Of a stretch of 64,000 nt of DNA, positions 33,263 through 44,579 are shown piece by piece. The position numbers were made by a program, and so were the translations under genes. The DNA is from Anas platyrhynchos. Its lineage: Eukaryota > Chordata > Aves > Anseriformes > Anatidae. A model generated the notes under the pieces. It made no database searches. It was given only the letters and a program-made list of their open reading frames with translations, and was not told the DNA's origin. Where the stretch lies: positions 5,871,501 through 5,935,500 of the forward strand of contig NC_092617.1 of assembly GCF_047663525.1 (NCBI RefSeq), read 5' to 3'. The number at the start of each line of letters is the position of its first letter. Position 1 is the stretch's first letter.

Positions 33263-33399
33263 CTTGAAGAGGGTGACGCCGGTGCTGTAGCAGAGGCTGA
33301 GGAGGAAGAGGATGACGAAGGCCACGGCGGTCCAGAGGTCGGAGACGTCTTCGTCCGCCTCCAGCTCCGTCTCCTCGCCCAGGGCCACCATGATGCATT
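33263..33399 (-). CDS. IGHA: IGHA membrane exon M1 (inverted)
   Basis: Encodes the membrane anchor of IgA on the reverse strand. Joined in phase 1 to the CH4 internal donor it gives Glu-CIMVALGEETELEADEDVSD (acidic linker with a Cys next to the junction), then LWTAVAFVILFLLSLCYS and TGVTLFK. The LW start and S-CYS-T polar face match the mu M1 exon, so the receptor should use the same Ig-alpha/Ig-beta partner. Acceptor TTTCCCCAG; donor-like GTACCC at 33262. If that donor is not used, translation continues eight residues to a TGA. Confidence 0.9.
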
Positions 33400-33479
33400 C
33401 TGGGGAAACTGACCAAAAAAAGGGGACGGGGGTCAGCACCAAAAAGACGTGTTTTTACCCATTTTCCACCCAATTCATC

Positions 33480-35540
33480 CACAAAACCCTACAACGAGCA
33501 ATGGGATCGTGGGGATTTTTGGTACATGCATCAAAACCCCATGTTTTCACCTATTTTCCACCCAATCCTTGACCAAAACCCTTCAACAATCATCATGATC
33601 ATGAGGATTTGGGGTACATGCACCAAAAAGCCACATTTTCACCCATTTTCCACCCAATTCCTCCCAAAATTTGATGCATTTTTGATACATGCATCAAAAA
33701 TCCACATTTTCACCCATTTTCCACCCAATCCTTGACCAAAACCCTTCAACAAGCACCATGGTCATGAGGATTTTGGGTACATGTACCAAAAAGCCACATT
33801 TTCACCTGATTTCCACCCAATTCCTCCACAAAACCCTTCTGCAAGCAACAGGATCACAAGGATTTTTGGTGCATGTACCAAAAATCCACATTTTCACCCA
33901 TTTTTCCACCCAGTTCCTCCACAAAACCCTACAACGAGCAATGGGATCATGAGGATTTTTGGTACATGCATCAAAACCCCATGTTTTCACCTATTTTCCA
34001 CCCAATCCTTGACCAAAACCCTTCAACAATCATCATGATCATGAGGATTTGGGGTACATGCACCAAAAAGCCACATTTTCACTCATTTTCCACCCAATTC
34101 CTCCCAAAACCTCTTCTGTAATCAACAGGACCATGACAATTTTTGATACATGCATCAAAAATCCACATTTTCACCCATTTTCCACCCAATCCTTGACCAA
34201 AACCCTCTAACAAGCACCATGGTCATGAGGATTTTGGGTACATGCACCAAAAAGCCACATTTTCACCCATTTTCCACCCAATTCCTCCACAAAACCCTAC
34301 AACGAGCAATGGGATCATGAGGATTTTTGGTACATGCATCAAAACCCCATGTTTTCACCTATTTTCCACCCAATCCTTGACCAAAACCCTTCAACAATCA
34401 TCATGATCATGAGGATTTGGGGTACATGCACCAAAAAGCCACATTTTCACTCATTTTCCACCCAATTCCTCCCAAAACCTCTTCTGTAATCAACAGGACC
34501 ATGACAATTTTTGATACATGCATCAAAAATCCACATTTTCACCCATTTTCCACCCAATCCTTGACCAAAACCCTCTAACAAGCACCATGGTCATGAGGAT
34601 TTTGGGTACATGCACCAAAAAGCCACATTTTCACCCATTTTCCACCCAATTCCTCCACAAAACCCTTCTGCAAGCAACGGGATCACAAGGATCTTTGGTG
34701 CATGTACCAAAAAGCCACTTTTTCACCCATTTTTCCACCCAGTTCCTCTCCAGAACCCTTCAACAATCATCATGATCATGAGGATTTGGGGTACATGTAC
34801 CAAAAAGCCACATTTTCACCCATTTTCCACCCAATTCCTCTCCAAAACTCTTCCATAAGCAACGGGGCCATGAGGGTTTTTGGTGTATGTATCAAAAAGC
34901 CACTTTTTCACCCATTTTTCCACCCAATCCCTCTCCAAAACTCCTCAACAAGCAACGGGGCCACGAAGATTTTGGCGCATGCACCAAAAAAAGCCATATT
35001 TTCACCCAAATTCCACCTAGTTATTGGGCAAAACCCTGCTGCGAGCAAAAGAGCAGTGGGTTGATTTTTGGTGCATGAAAAATAATAATTATAATTTTTG
35101 CCCATTTTCTACCCAATTCACGTCCAAAACCCTGCCGCAAACAAAGTGGAAGTAGGATATTTTTTTTAGCTAAATGTCACATTTTCACCTATTTTCTACC
35201 CAAATCCCTCTCCAGAACGCTCCCAGCAAGGAGGGATTTTTGGTGCGTGCAGCAAAAACCCCATTTCCGCCTGTTTTCTCCTCAATTCGTGTCTAAAACC
35301 CTGCCGCGAGAAAAGGGGAAGTGAGATTTTATTATTATTTTTTTGGGTAAGTGCAGCAAAACACCGCATTTCCACCCATTTTTTCTCTCGTTTCTCTCTA
35401 AAACCTTGCTGCAAAAAAAGAGGATTTTTTTTAAATTTTGGTGCGTGCAGCAAAAACCCAATTTTCCCTGTTTTCTACCCAATTCTTGGCCAAAACCCTG
35501 CTGCGAGCAAAGTGGGAATCCCTAATTTCTGTAAATCCTG
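33480..35540. repeat. Tandem array in the alpha CH4-membrane intron
   Basis: Units of about 90 bases containing CCACATTTTCACCCATTTTC, CACCCAATTCCTCCACAAAA and ATGAGGATTTTGGGTACATG. A higher-order block of about 368 bases is repeated nearly exactly (compare 33961 onward with 34329 onward). Copies decay toward 35.5 kb. Confidence 0.75.
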
Positions 35541-35589
35541 CTCTTTTTCACCTCTCTTGATTAAAAAAAATAGGCAAAAAAGAGGGGAA

Positions 35590-35845
35590 AATGGAAAATT
35601 GATTAGCCCCTTCCTAATTGATTAGCCCTCTCCCTAATTGATTAGCCCAATTCCTAATTAATTTGCTATGTCCTTAATTAATTAGCCCAATTTCTAATTG
35701 ATTAGCCCAATTCCTAATTGATTTGCCCAATTCCTAATTAATTAGCCCCATTCCTAATTAATTTGCTCTGTCCTTAATTAATTAGCCCCATCCCTCATTG
35801 ATTAGCCCCGTCTCTCTTTAATTAGCCCCGTTGCTAATTGGGAGG
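35590..35845. repeat. CCTAATTGATTAGCCC short tandem repeat
   Basis: About fourteen copies of a unit of roughly 18 bases. No gene. Confidence 0.75.
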
Positions 35846-36248
35846 GTTTGGGAGGAGGTGGATGTGCTGGATGAAGGTACATTTCTGGGTGATTTCTCTG
35901 TTTTTTTAATATTATCTTTTTTTTTTTTTTTCATTTTTATTCTGATTTTCAAATTTATCATCATTAATTATTATTTTTTTAATTATTATCATTAATTTCC
36001 TTTTGGGAGGGGATTGGAAGGAGGTGGATGTGTTGGATGAAGACACCAGTGCTGGCACATTTCTGTGTGATTTCTCTGTTTTTTTGGTTTTTAACTATTT
36101 ATCCTTATTTTTTTCTTATTTTCATCATTATTATCATTTTTTTTGAATTATTATCTTTTTTTATCCTTTTTTTGGAAGGGGATTGGGAGGAGGTGGACAC
36201 ACTGGATGAAGACACCGGCACCCTCATATCTCTGTATGATTTCTGTGT

Positions 36249-36279
<31 letters not shown>

Positions 36280-38205
36280 TTATTATCCTTTTTTTTTTTT
36301 TTCCATTATTTTTTTTCATCATTATTATTATCTTTTTTTTTTTTTTTGAAAAATTCTTTTGATTTTTTTTTTTAATTTTTTTTGGAAGGGGACTGGGAGG
36401 AGGTGGACATGCCAGATGAAGACACCAGCACATTTCTGTGTGATTTCCTTGTTTCTTCTTATTATTATTTTTAATAATATTTTTTTTTATCTCTTCTTTT
36501 TATTATTTTTTCATCATCATCATTATTGTCATTTTTTATTTTTATTTTTTAATTAATATCAATATTTTTTCGGAAGGGGACTGGGAGGAGGTGGACATGC
36601 TGGATGAAGACACCAGTGCCAGCACATTTCTGTGTGATTTCCATGTTTCTTCTTATTATTTTTTTAATAATAATATTTTTATCCCTTATTATTTTTTCAT
36701 CATCATTATTATCTTTTTTGGGGATTTTTTTGTTTTTTTGTATTATCATCTTTTTTTTTTGGAAGGGGATTGGGAGGAGGTGGACGCACCGGATGAAGAC
36801 ACCAGTGCTGGAACTTTTGTGTGTGATTTCCATGTTTCTTCTTATTAATTATAATTTTTAATAATAATATTTTTATCTCTTATTATTTTTCATCATCATG
36901 TTTTTTTTTTTAATTTTTTTTGATTTTTTATCCTTTTTTTTCGGAAGGGGACTGGGAGGAGGTGGACGCACCGGACGAAGACACCAGTGCTGGAACTTTT
37001 GTGCGTGATTTCCATGTTTCTTCTTATTATTTTTAATAATATTTTTATCTCTTATTTTTCATCATTATTATCATTTTTTTTAATTTTTTTGATTTTTTTA
37101 TATTTTTTTGATTTTCTGTTTTGTTTTTTTGTTTTTTTGTTTTTTTTATTTTTTTCTTTTTTATTTTTGATTTTTTGATTTTTTGATTTTTTTGATTTTT
37201 TTGATTTTTTTATTTTTTATTTTTTTGATTTTTTTTGATTTTTTTATATTTTTTGATTTTTTTTGAATTTTTTTGATTTTTTTTTTATTTTATTTTATTT
37301 TTATTTTTTATCCTATTTTTCGGAAGGGGACTGGGAGGAGGTGGACACACCGGACGAAGACACCAGTGCTGGACCTTTTGTGTGTGATTTCCATGTTTCT
37401 TCTTATTATTTTTAATAATAATATTTTTATCTCTTATTTTTCATCATTATTATCATTTTTTTGATTTTTTTTATTTTTTTGGTTTTTTTGTTGTTTTTTT
37501 ATTTTTTTATTTTTTTTATTTTTTTTGATTTTTTGATTTTTTGATTTTTTGATTTTTTGATTTTTTGATTTTTGATTTTTTGATTTTTTGATTTTTTGAT
37601 TTTTTGATTTTTTGATTTTTTGATTTTTTGATTTTTTGATTTTTTGATTTTTTGATTTTTTGATTTTTTTGATTTTTATTTTTTTGATTTTTTGATTTTA
37701 TTTATTTATTTATTTATTTACTTCGATTTTTTTTGATTTTTTTTGATTTTTTATCCTTTTTTTCGGAAGGGGACTGCGAGGAGGTGGACGCACCGGACGA
37801 AGACACCAGTGCTGGACCTTTTGTGTGTGATTTCCATGTTTCTTCTTCTTATTTTTAATAATAATATTTTTATCTCTTATTTTTCATCATTATTATCATT
37901 TTTTTAATTTTTTTGATTTTTTTGTTTTTTTTTGTTGTTTTTTTATTTTTTATTTTTTTTATTTTTTTAAATTTTTTTTGATTTTTTGATTTTTTTTGAT
38001 TTTTTGATTTTTTGATTTTTTTGATTTTTTTATTTTTTTTATTTTTTTTATTTTTTTTTAATTTTTTTAATTTTTAATTTTTTCTTATTATTTTTAATTT
38101 TTTTAATTTTTTTTGATTTTTTATCCTTTTTTTCGGAAGGGGACTGGGAGGAGGTGGACGCACCGGACGAAGACACCAGCGCTGGAACTTTTTGTGCGTG
38201 ATTTC
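35845..38205. repeat. Nine or ten spaced copies of a GC-rich module in T-rich DNA
   Basis: A module of about 60 bases with GGAAGGGGACTGGGAGGAGG, TGGACGCACCGGACGAAGAC and ACCAGTGCTGGAACTTTTGT recurs near 35850, 36005, 36175, 36385, 36573, 36767, 36945, 37323, 37766 and 38136. The copies are separated by TTATTATTTTTAATAATA and TTTTTGAT-type low-complexity DNA. On the reverse (IgA) strand the module is GU-rich, and its last copy lies just past the secretory poly(A) signal. The forward-strand frame DWEEVDAPDEDTSAG looks acidic but has no exon signals. Confidence 0.75.
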
Positions 38206-38212
38206 CATCTTT

Positions 38213-38218
38213 TTTATT
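38213..38218 (-). terminator. Poly(A) signal for secreted IgA
   Basis: Reverse-strand AATAAA about 143 bases after the CH4 stop. It is followed by GCTGGTGTCTTCGTCCGGTG, a GU-rich downstream element that is part of the repeated module above. Confidence 0.75.
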
Positions 38219-38360
38219 CCCACACTTCAAATTTCCCCCCCCCACCACACTTAAATTTTTCCCGCCGAACTCATATTTTTTCTATTTTTTCCATCCTTAT
38301 TAACAATTTTTGGGTTTTTTTGGACGGATTTACAAGGACGGATTTTGGACGGCCCCGCGC

Positions 38361-38749
38361 TCAGTAGCAGGTGCTGTCGGCGTCGCTCAGGACCACCGAG
38401 ACGTTGACTTGGGTGGGTTTACCCGTGCTCTTATCCAGGCTTTTTTGGACAAAATTCAGCGGGATCCCGTCGTGCCCCACCACGCAGGCGAAAACGTCCC
38501 CGCGCTGCCACTCGGCCGCCGCCACGCTCAACTTGCTGTAGACGCTGAAGAGCCCGGCCTCCCCTTCTTGGGGTCCGAAGGTAGAGAAGCTTCCGGAAGC
38601 CACCGGTCGGTCCTGCTGGGTCCAAGTCACCAAAATGTCGCGGGGACGGAAGCCCGAGGCCAAGCAGGTCAAGGTGGCGGTCTCTTGGCGGGCCAGTTCC
38701 TCCGCCGGCGGGGGGAAGACGTAGACGGAGGGCGCCTGCACCGAGACGG
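38361..38749 (-). CDS. IGHA: IGHA CH4 exon with secretory tailpiece (inverted)
   Basis: Last domain of IgA, reverse strand. Acceptor CCACCCCGCAG; phase-1 entry gives Ala-VSVQAPSVYVFPPP. Ig marks are LTC, VTW and FAC. The secretory tail GKPTQVNVSVVLSDADSTCY has the NVS sequon and penultimate Cys needed for dimers and J chain, so secretory IgA can form; the TGA is at 38361-38363. An internal donor at 38423/38422 (ACGG|GTAAAC) serves the membrane exon, in the same place as in Cmu4. The tail parallels the mu tail in length and motif, showing common origin. Confidence 0.95.
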
Positions 38750-38769
38750 CTGCGGGGTGGGCGCAAGAG

Positions 38770-39900
38770 AAGGTCAGCGGGGGGGCTCCCAGTAAGAGCC
38801 TTCCCGTTGGCTGGGGCCTCCCAGTAAGACCTTTCCAGTTGGTTGGGGCCTTCCAGCTTGATAGACCTTCCCAGTAGGCTAGATCTTCCCAGTAAGGTAG
38901 ACCCTTCCAGTTGGCTAGGTCCTCCCAGTAAGACCTTCCCAGTTGGCTATGTCCTCCCAGTAGGACCCTTCCTGTTGGCTGGGGCCTCCCAGTAAGACCT
39001 TTCCAGTTGACTAGATCCTTCCAGCTTGATAGACCTTCCCAGTAGGCTAGATCTTCCCAGTAAGGTAGACCCTTCCAGTTGGCTAGGTCCTCCCAGTAAG
39101 ACCCTTCCAGTTGGCTAGGTCCTTCCAGTAGGCTAGATCCTTCCCAGTTGGCTAGGTCCTCCCAGTAAGACCTTCCCAGTTGGATAGACCCTTCCAGTAG
39201 ACAAGACCCTTCCAGTTGGCTAGGTCCTCCCAGTAAGACCCTTCCCAGTTGGCTAGGTCCTCCCAGTAAGACCTTCCCAGTAGGCTAGATCCTTCCAGTT
39301 GGCTAGACCCTAGTTGGCTAGGTCCTTCCAGTTGGATAGACCTTTCCAGTAGACAAGACCTTTCCAGTAGGCTAGGTCCTCCCAGTAAGACCTTCCCAGT
39401 TGGATAGACCTTTCCAGTAGACAAGACCCTTCCCAGTAGGCTAGGTCCTTCCAGTTGGATAGACCTTCCCAGTTGGCTAGGTCCTCCCAGTAAGACCTTT
39501 CCAGTTGGTTGGGGCCTTCCAGCTTGATAGACCTTCCCAGTAGGCTAGATCTTCCCAGTAAGGTAGACCCTTCCAGTTGGATACACCCTTCCAGTTGGCT
39601 AGGTCATCCCAGTAAGACCCTTCCAGTTGACTACATCCTTCCAGTAGGCTAGGTCCTCCCAGTAAGACCTTCCCAGTTGGATAGACCCTTCCAGTAGACA
39701 AGACCCTTCCAGTACGCTAGGTCCTCCCAGTAAGACCCTTCCAGTTGGCTAGGTCCTCCCAGTAAGACCTTTCCAGTAGGCTAGGTCCTTCCAGTTGGAT
39801 AGACCCTTCCAGTTGGCTAGGTCCTCCCAGTAAGACCTTCCCAGTTGGCTAGGTCCTCCCAGTAAGACCCTTCCAGTAGACCTCTTCCAGTTGGCCAACC
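38770..39900. repeat. Alpha intron 3, CTAGGTCCTCCCAGTAAGAC array
   Basis: Short units of about 25-30 bases combining CTTCCAGTTGGCTAGGTCC and TCCCAGTAAGACCTTCC. Extensive higher-order repetition (the block near 38820-39100 recurs near 39480-39700). Confidence 0.8.
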
Positions 39901-39939
39901 CAATCCACTCAACTCCTCCAGCCAACTGGTTCCACCTGG

Positions 39940-41150
39940 CCCCAAACTCCTCCACTCTTTCCCCAAAAACGTCTCCACTCATTCCCCAAAATTCTCCGCT
40001 CTTTCCTTCCCCAAAAACGCCTCCGCTCTTTTTTTCCCCAAACTTTTTTCTGCTCGTTCCCCAAAATTCTCCGCTCTTTCCCCAAAAAGTCTCCACTCTT
40101 TCCTTCCCCAAAAACGCCTCCGCTCTTTCTTTCCCCCAAATTTTCCGCTCGTCCCCCAAAAACGTCTCTGCTTGTCCCCCAAAAATGTCTCCACTCTTTC
40201 TTTCCCCAAATTTTCTCCGCTCTTCCCCAAAATTGTCTCCGCTCTTTCCCCAAAATTCTCTGCTCTTTCTTTCCCCAAACAACTTCTCCTCTCTTTCTCT
40301 CCCCAAAAACTTCTCCGCTCGTTCCCCAAAATTCTCCGCTCGTTCCCCAAAATTCTCCGCTCTTTCTTTCCCCCAAAAACACCTCCGTTCATTCCCCAAA
40401 AACGTCTCCGCTCTTTCTTTCCCCAAATTTTCTCCGCTCGTTCCCCAAACTCCTCCGCTCTTCCCCCAAAAACGTCTCCGCTCGTTTCCCAAATTTTCTC
40501 CGCTTGTTCCCCAAACTTTTCTCCGCTCTTTCCCCAAAAACTTCTCCGCTCGTTCCCCAAAATTCTCCGTTCTTTCCCCAAATTTTTCTCCGCTCGTCCC
40601 CCAAAAACTTTTCTCCGCTCTTTCTTCCCCAAAAAACGCCTCCGCTCTTTTTTTCCCCAAACTTTTTTCTGCTCGTTCCCCAAAATTCTCCGCTCTTTCC
40701 CCAAAAAGTCTCCACTCTTTCCTTCCCCAAAAATGCCTCCGCTCTTTCTTTCCCCAAATTTTCCGCTCGTTCCCCAAAAACGTCTCCGCTCTTTCTTTCC
40801 CCCAAATTTTCCGCTCGTCCCCCAAAAACGTCTCCGCTCTTTCTTTCCCCAAATTTTCTCCGCTCTTTCCCCAAAATTCTCTGCTCTTTCTTTCCCCAAA
40901 CAACTTCTCCTCTCTTTCTCTCCCCAAAAACTTCTCCGCTCGTTCCCCAAAATTCTCCACTCGTTCCCCAAAATTCTCCGCTCTTTCTTTCCCCCAAAAA
41001 CGCCTCCGTTCATTCCCCAAAAACGTCTCCGCTCTTTCTTTCCCCAAATTTTCTCCGCTCATTCCCCAAATTTTCTCCGCTCGTTCCCCAAATTTTCTCC
41101 ACTCGTTCCCCAAAATTCTCCGCTCTTCCCCCAAAAAAACTTCTCCTCCC
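39940..41150. repeat. Alpha intron 3, purine/pyrimidine-asymmetric array
   Basis: Units of TTCCCCAAAATTCTCCGCTC and TTTCTTTCCCCAAATTTTCT, pyrimidine-rich on the forward strand and purine-rich (GGGGAA-GAGCGGAGAA) on the IgA strand. The phase is such that frames stay open on both strands for over 400 codons, which is not coding. A block of about 620 bases is duplicated (40250-40480 resembles 40880-41100). Confidence 0.8.
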
Positions 41151-41174
41151 CCATCTTCGGGCGGGGTTTCCTAC

Positions 41175-41486
41175 CTAGGTCTTTCTGCACCGATTTGGTG
41201 ACGGATCCTTGGATTTCGGGGCCGGCCACGCCGCAGGTGAAGCTCTCGCCGCTGTTCCACTCCTCGGCGCAGATTTTAAGGACGCTGGTGAGGCGGTAGA
41301 GGCCGTTCTCCTGTTTTTGGGGTTCCCCGGTGACCACGTCCAAGGCGGTCCCCTCGCTGCGGGACCACGAGAACTTCAAGTCCTGGGGGGCGTTGGTGGC
41401 CACGCAGGTGACGCTGGCGTTTTGGCTGATGTAGAGGTCCTCCAAGGATGGGGGGAGGAGGGTGACCTCCAGTTTGGGTCCGGCAC
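41175..41486 (-). CDS. IGHA: IGHA CH3 exon (inverted)
   Basis: Third alpha domain. Acceptor CACCCCACCCAG; phase-1 entry gives Ser-AGPKLEVTLLPPSLEDL. Ends GACCTAG before GTAGGA at 41174. 104 codons. Ig marks are VTC, FSW and FTC. One sequon (QNAS). The ICAEEWNSGESFTC strand has an extra Cys in the same place as Cmu3 (SVCADEW), a likely inter-subunit disulfide and a sign of shared descent with mu CH3. Confidence 0.93.
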
Positions 41487-42482
41487 CTGGGTGGGGTGGG
41501 GTGGGGTGGGGAGCGGCGTTGAGCGGGGTACGGAGGGTGGGGACGCCAAAATCCGCAGCCAAACGCTCGCCCCGTCTTCTCGATCCCACCAAAAATGGAG
41601 ATTTTGGGGGCGTTTTGCAGCCAAACGCTCGCCCCGTCTTCTTGATCCCACCAAAAATGGAGATTTTGGGGGCGTTTTGCAGCCAAACACTCGCCCCATA
41701 TTCTCGAGCCCACCAAAAATGGAGATTTTGGGGGCGTTTTGCAGCCAAACGCTCACCCCGTGTTCTCGATCCCACCAAAAATGGAGGTTTTGGGGGCGTT
41801 TTGCAGCCAAACGCTCGCCCCGTGTTCTTGATCCCACCAAAAATGGAGATTTTGGGGGTGTTTTGCAGCCAAACACTCGCCCCGTGTTCTTGATCCCACC
41901 AAAAATGGAGATTTTGGGGGCGTTTTGCAGCCAAACACTCACCCCATATTCTTGATCCCACCAAAAATTGAGATTTTGGGGGTGTTTTCCCCAAATTGAG
42001 CATTTCGGGGCAAGTTTTGGGACCTCGCTCCTACCAAAAGTAGAGCTTTGGGGCGTGGCCCCCCCTCGGGAGCTCTTGGCCGAGCACCAGACCCTAAAAA
42101 CCTCCCCCAGAAGACAGGAATCGGGGCGTTTTCCAAGAAAATCGCAAAAAAAAAACATTTTTTCATTTTTTTTCCTAATTTTTTGGGGTCTTCATCCACC
42201 AATTTCCTTAATTCCTGCCTTTTAGCTCCGAAAGCCGCCGTCGCCGCGTTTTTGGGTGCCGCGACGTCACTCACCTGGCCGAGTGTCACCTCCTGGGTGC
42301 CCCCCCACCCCCAAGACCTCCACCCAACCGTCCTTCTTGACCTCCCACCCACCCCCCCACCCCAAGACCTCCACCCACCCCAAGACCTCCACCCACCCCA
42401 AGACCTCCACCCACCCCAAGACCTCCACCCACCCACCCCAAACCCCCCCGCCCCCAAAACCGCCCCCGAAACCGCCCCTCAC
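41487..42482. repeat. Alpha intron 2: 62-bp array and CCACCCCAAGACCT repeat
   Basis: 41570-42000 has about seven near-identical 62-bp units with GATCCCACCAAAAATGGAGA, TTTTGGGGGCGTTTTGCAGC and CAAACGCTCGCCCCGTCTTC. 42340-42440 is a short CAAGACCTCCACCCACCC run. 42000-42310 between them is unique with no gene. Confidence 0.8.
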
Positions 42483-42809
42483 TTGTGCAGTAGGTGCTGA
42501 TGGACTCGACGATGGGTTCCTTGAGCGAGGTGTGGGACACCCGGCAGGAGAACTCGGCCCCCTGGTCCCAGCTCTGCCGGCTGACGTTGACCTGGCTCCA
42601 CTGGGTGGCCTTCTTGTTGGAGCACTCGCTGCAGCTGTAGTTGTCCTCCTCCAGCTCCTGGACCTGCTGGTTGATCAGCCACTCCACCTGGGCGTTGCTG
42701 CCCTGCAGCCCCTCGATGAGGCACACCAGCAGGACGCGGTTCTCGGGGTCTTCTTGGGTTGGGTAGCTGAGGAGCTTCACCGTCGGGGGGATGTCCTCAC
42801 AACAGTGGC
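42483..42809 (-). CDS. IGHA: IGHA CH2 exon (inverted)
   Basis: Second alpha domain; birds keep four CH domains and no hinge in IgA. Acceptor TTCTTCTGTAG; phase-1 entry gives Gly-HCCEDIPPTVKLLSYPTQ. Ends YCTS before GTGAGG at 42482. 109 codons. Ig marks are LVC, VEW and FSC. It is notably Cys-rich: CC near the start, YSCSEC in the middle and TYC at the end, available for inter-chain bonds. Two sequons (NYS and NVS). Confidence 0.92.
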
Positions 42810-42839
42810 CTACAGAAGAAAAGGATCAGAACCCATCTA

Positions 42840-43790
42840 GGAGTTGACCAAGATGTCTTGGAAGACCAAGATCAAGGTCAAAACCACCCAAAACCCATCT
42901 AGGAGTTGACCAAGTCATCTTGGAAGACCAAGATCAAGGCCAACCCAACTAGGAGTTGACCAAAAACCATCCAAAACCCATCTAGGAGTTGACCAAGTCA
43001 TCTTGGAAGACCAAGACCAACGCCAACCCATCTAGGAGTTGACCAGGTCATCATGGAAGACCAAAATCAAGGCCAAACCCACCCAAAACCCATCTAGGAG
43101 TTGACCAAGCCATCATGGAAGACCAAGATCAAGGCCAACCCAAATAGGAGTTGACCAAAACCACCCAAAACCCATCTAGGAGTTGACCAAGTCATTGTGG
43201 AAGACCAAAATCAAGGCCAAAACCACCCAAAACCCATCTAGGAGTTGACCAAGTCAACATGGAAGACCAAGATCAAGGCCAAAACCATCCAAAACCTGTC
43301 TAGGAGTTGACCAAGTCATCATGGAAGACCAAAATCAAAGCCAAAACCACCCAAAACCCATCTAGGAGTTGACCAAATCATCATGGAAGACCAAAATCAA
43401 GGCCAAAACCATCCAAAACCCGTCTAGGAGTTGACCAAGTCATCTTGGAAGACCAAGACCAACGCCAACCCAATTAAGAGTTGACCAAGTCATCATGGAA
43501 GACCAAAATCAAGGCCGAAACTACCCAAAACCCATCTAGGACTTGACCAAGTCATCATGGAAGACCAAAATCAAGGCCAAAACCACCCAAAACCCAACTA
43601 GGACTTGACCAAGTCATAATTGAAGACCAAAACCACCCAAAACCCAACTAGGACTTGACCAAATCATCATGGAAGACCAAAATCAAGTCCAAAACCACCC
43701 AAAACCCAACTAGGCCTTGACCAAGTCATAATTGAAGACCAAAACCACCCAAAACCCATCTAGGACCCCACCAAACCCCCCCATGACACC
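42840..43790. repeat. Alpha intron 1: CATCTAGGAGTTGACCAAGT array
   Basis: Tandem units of about 60-75 bases made of AACCCATCTAGGAGTTGACC, AAGTCATCATGGAAGACCAA and AATCAAGGCCAAAACCACCC. It fills the whole intron between CH1 and CH2. Confidence 0.8.
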
Positions 43791-43815
43791 AGGCCCGGCC
43801 TTTTTTTGGTCTCAC

Positions 43816-44109
43816 CGGTGATGTCCTCGCTGAGGGAGGTGGAGGTGGGCGCGTGGGTGACCTTGCACTGGAAATTTTGGCCGTCGTAGCTGCTGGCCGG
43901 CACGGTGAGCTGGCTGCTGACGGTGTAGAAGCTGGCGCTATTTTGGACAGCCGGGAAGGTCAACTGGTCACCAGTGACACCAGAGACCCAAGTGACGGTG
44001 ACGGGCTCGGGGAAGAAGTCGGTGACGAGGCAGCCGATGGTGACGTTGCTCCCGTCCTTGCAGTCGGTGGCGGGGACCAAGGGGTAGGCGGTGGGACGGG
44101 TGGCGGAGA
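43816..44109 (-). CDS. IGHA: IGHA CH1 exon (inverted)
   Basis: First constant domain of IgA on the reverse strand (IGHA runs from 44109 down to about 33.1 kb). Acceptor CTCCTCCTCCAG; joining the JH G gives Val-SATRPTAYPLVPATDCKDGS. 98 codons. Ig marks are IGC, VTW and FQC. The Cys in ATDC is the likely light-chain disulfide. Sequon NVT. Ends ITG before GTGAGA at 43815. Because it is opposite to VDJ and Cmu, it can only be expressed after inversion of the segment between Smu and the alpha switch arrays. Confidence 0.94.
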
Positions 44110-44199
44110 CTGGAGGAGGAGGAGAAGACCCCCAAATTGGTGGTCACCCAAATTCTGGTCACCCCGAAGTTTGGAGGAGATCCCCCCCCAAAAAAAAGT

Positions 44200-44480
44200 G
44201 ATGTGAAAGCGCCCTCGAGACGCCGGGCGCCCCCGGGGGACCTCGTGGCCAGACAGGGGGGAAGTTCACGAATTTCCTCCCGACGCCGTTTCTCACCCCG
44301 AAAATAATTAAAAAAACCTCAACGCGGCGTTTCTCGCCCCAAAAAACCCACCCCCACGTCACGGCGTCGCACCGAGGTCTCCCACCCGCCCGCCCCGACC
44401 CCGAAATATTTCGGTGCGCGGCGTCGGCTGCGCCGCTCCGGCTGTCCCCCTCTAATTTGGGGGCTTTTCTGCGCTTTTTG
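44200..44480. promoter_or_regulatory. CpG-rich unique segment upstream of alpha CH1
   Basis: Dense CpG (GCGGCGTTTCTCG, GTCACGGCGTCGC, GCGCGGCGTCGGC) in an otherwise CpG-poor neighbourhood. It includes the 14-base palindrome CCGAAATATTTCGG and, on the IgA strand, TGACGTGG (44361-44354), an ATF/CRE-like half-site. It lies between the alpha switch arrays and CH1. A promoter or insulator role is only a suggestion. Confidence 0.3.
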
Positions 44481-44579
44481 GGACATTCTGATGGTAAGGA
44501 GAGGGGGGGGGGTTGGAGGGGACACGGGGCTGCTTTTGCTGAGCGGGGCTGGAGGAAAAAAGGGGCTGGATTGGCTAAA

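Noticed and set aside
36005-38200. Repeated acidic frame DWEEVDAPDEDTSAG as a membrane-proximal linker exon
   Set aside because: No splice sites, flanked by T-rich microsatellites, and substitutions show no coding pattern; treated as a DNA repeat.
39891-41201. Open frames of more than 400 codons (Ser/Pro/Phe-rich forward, Gly/Arg/Glu-rich reverse)
   Set aside because: Products of the pyrimidine-rich intron repeat that lacks stop triplets; they overlap an IgA intron.
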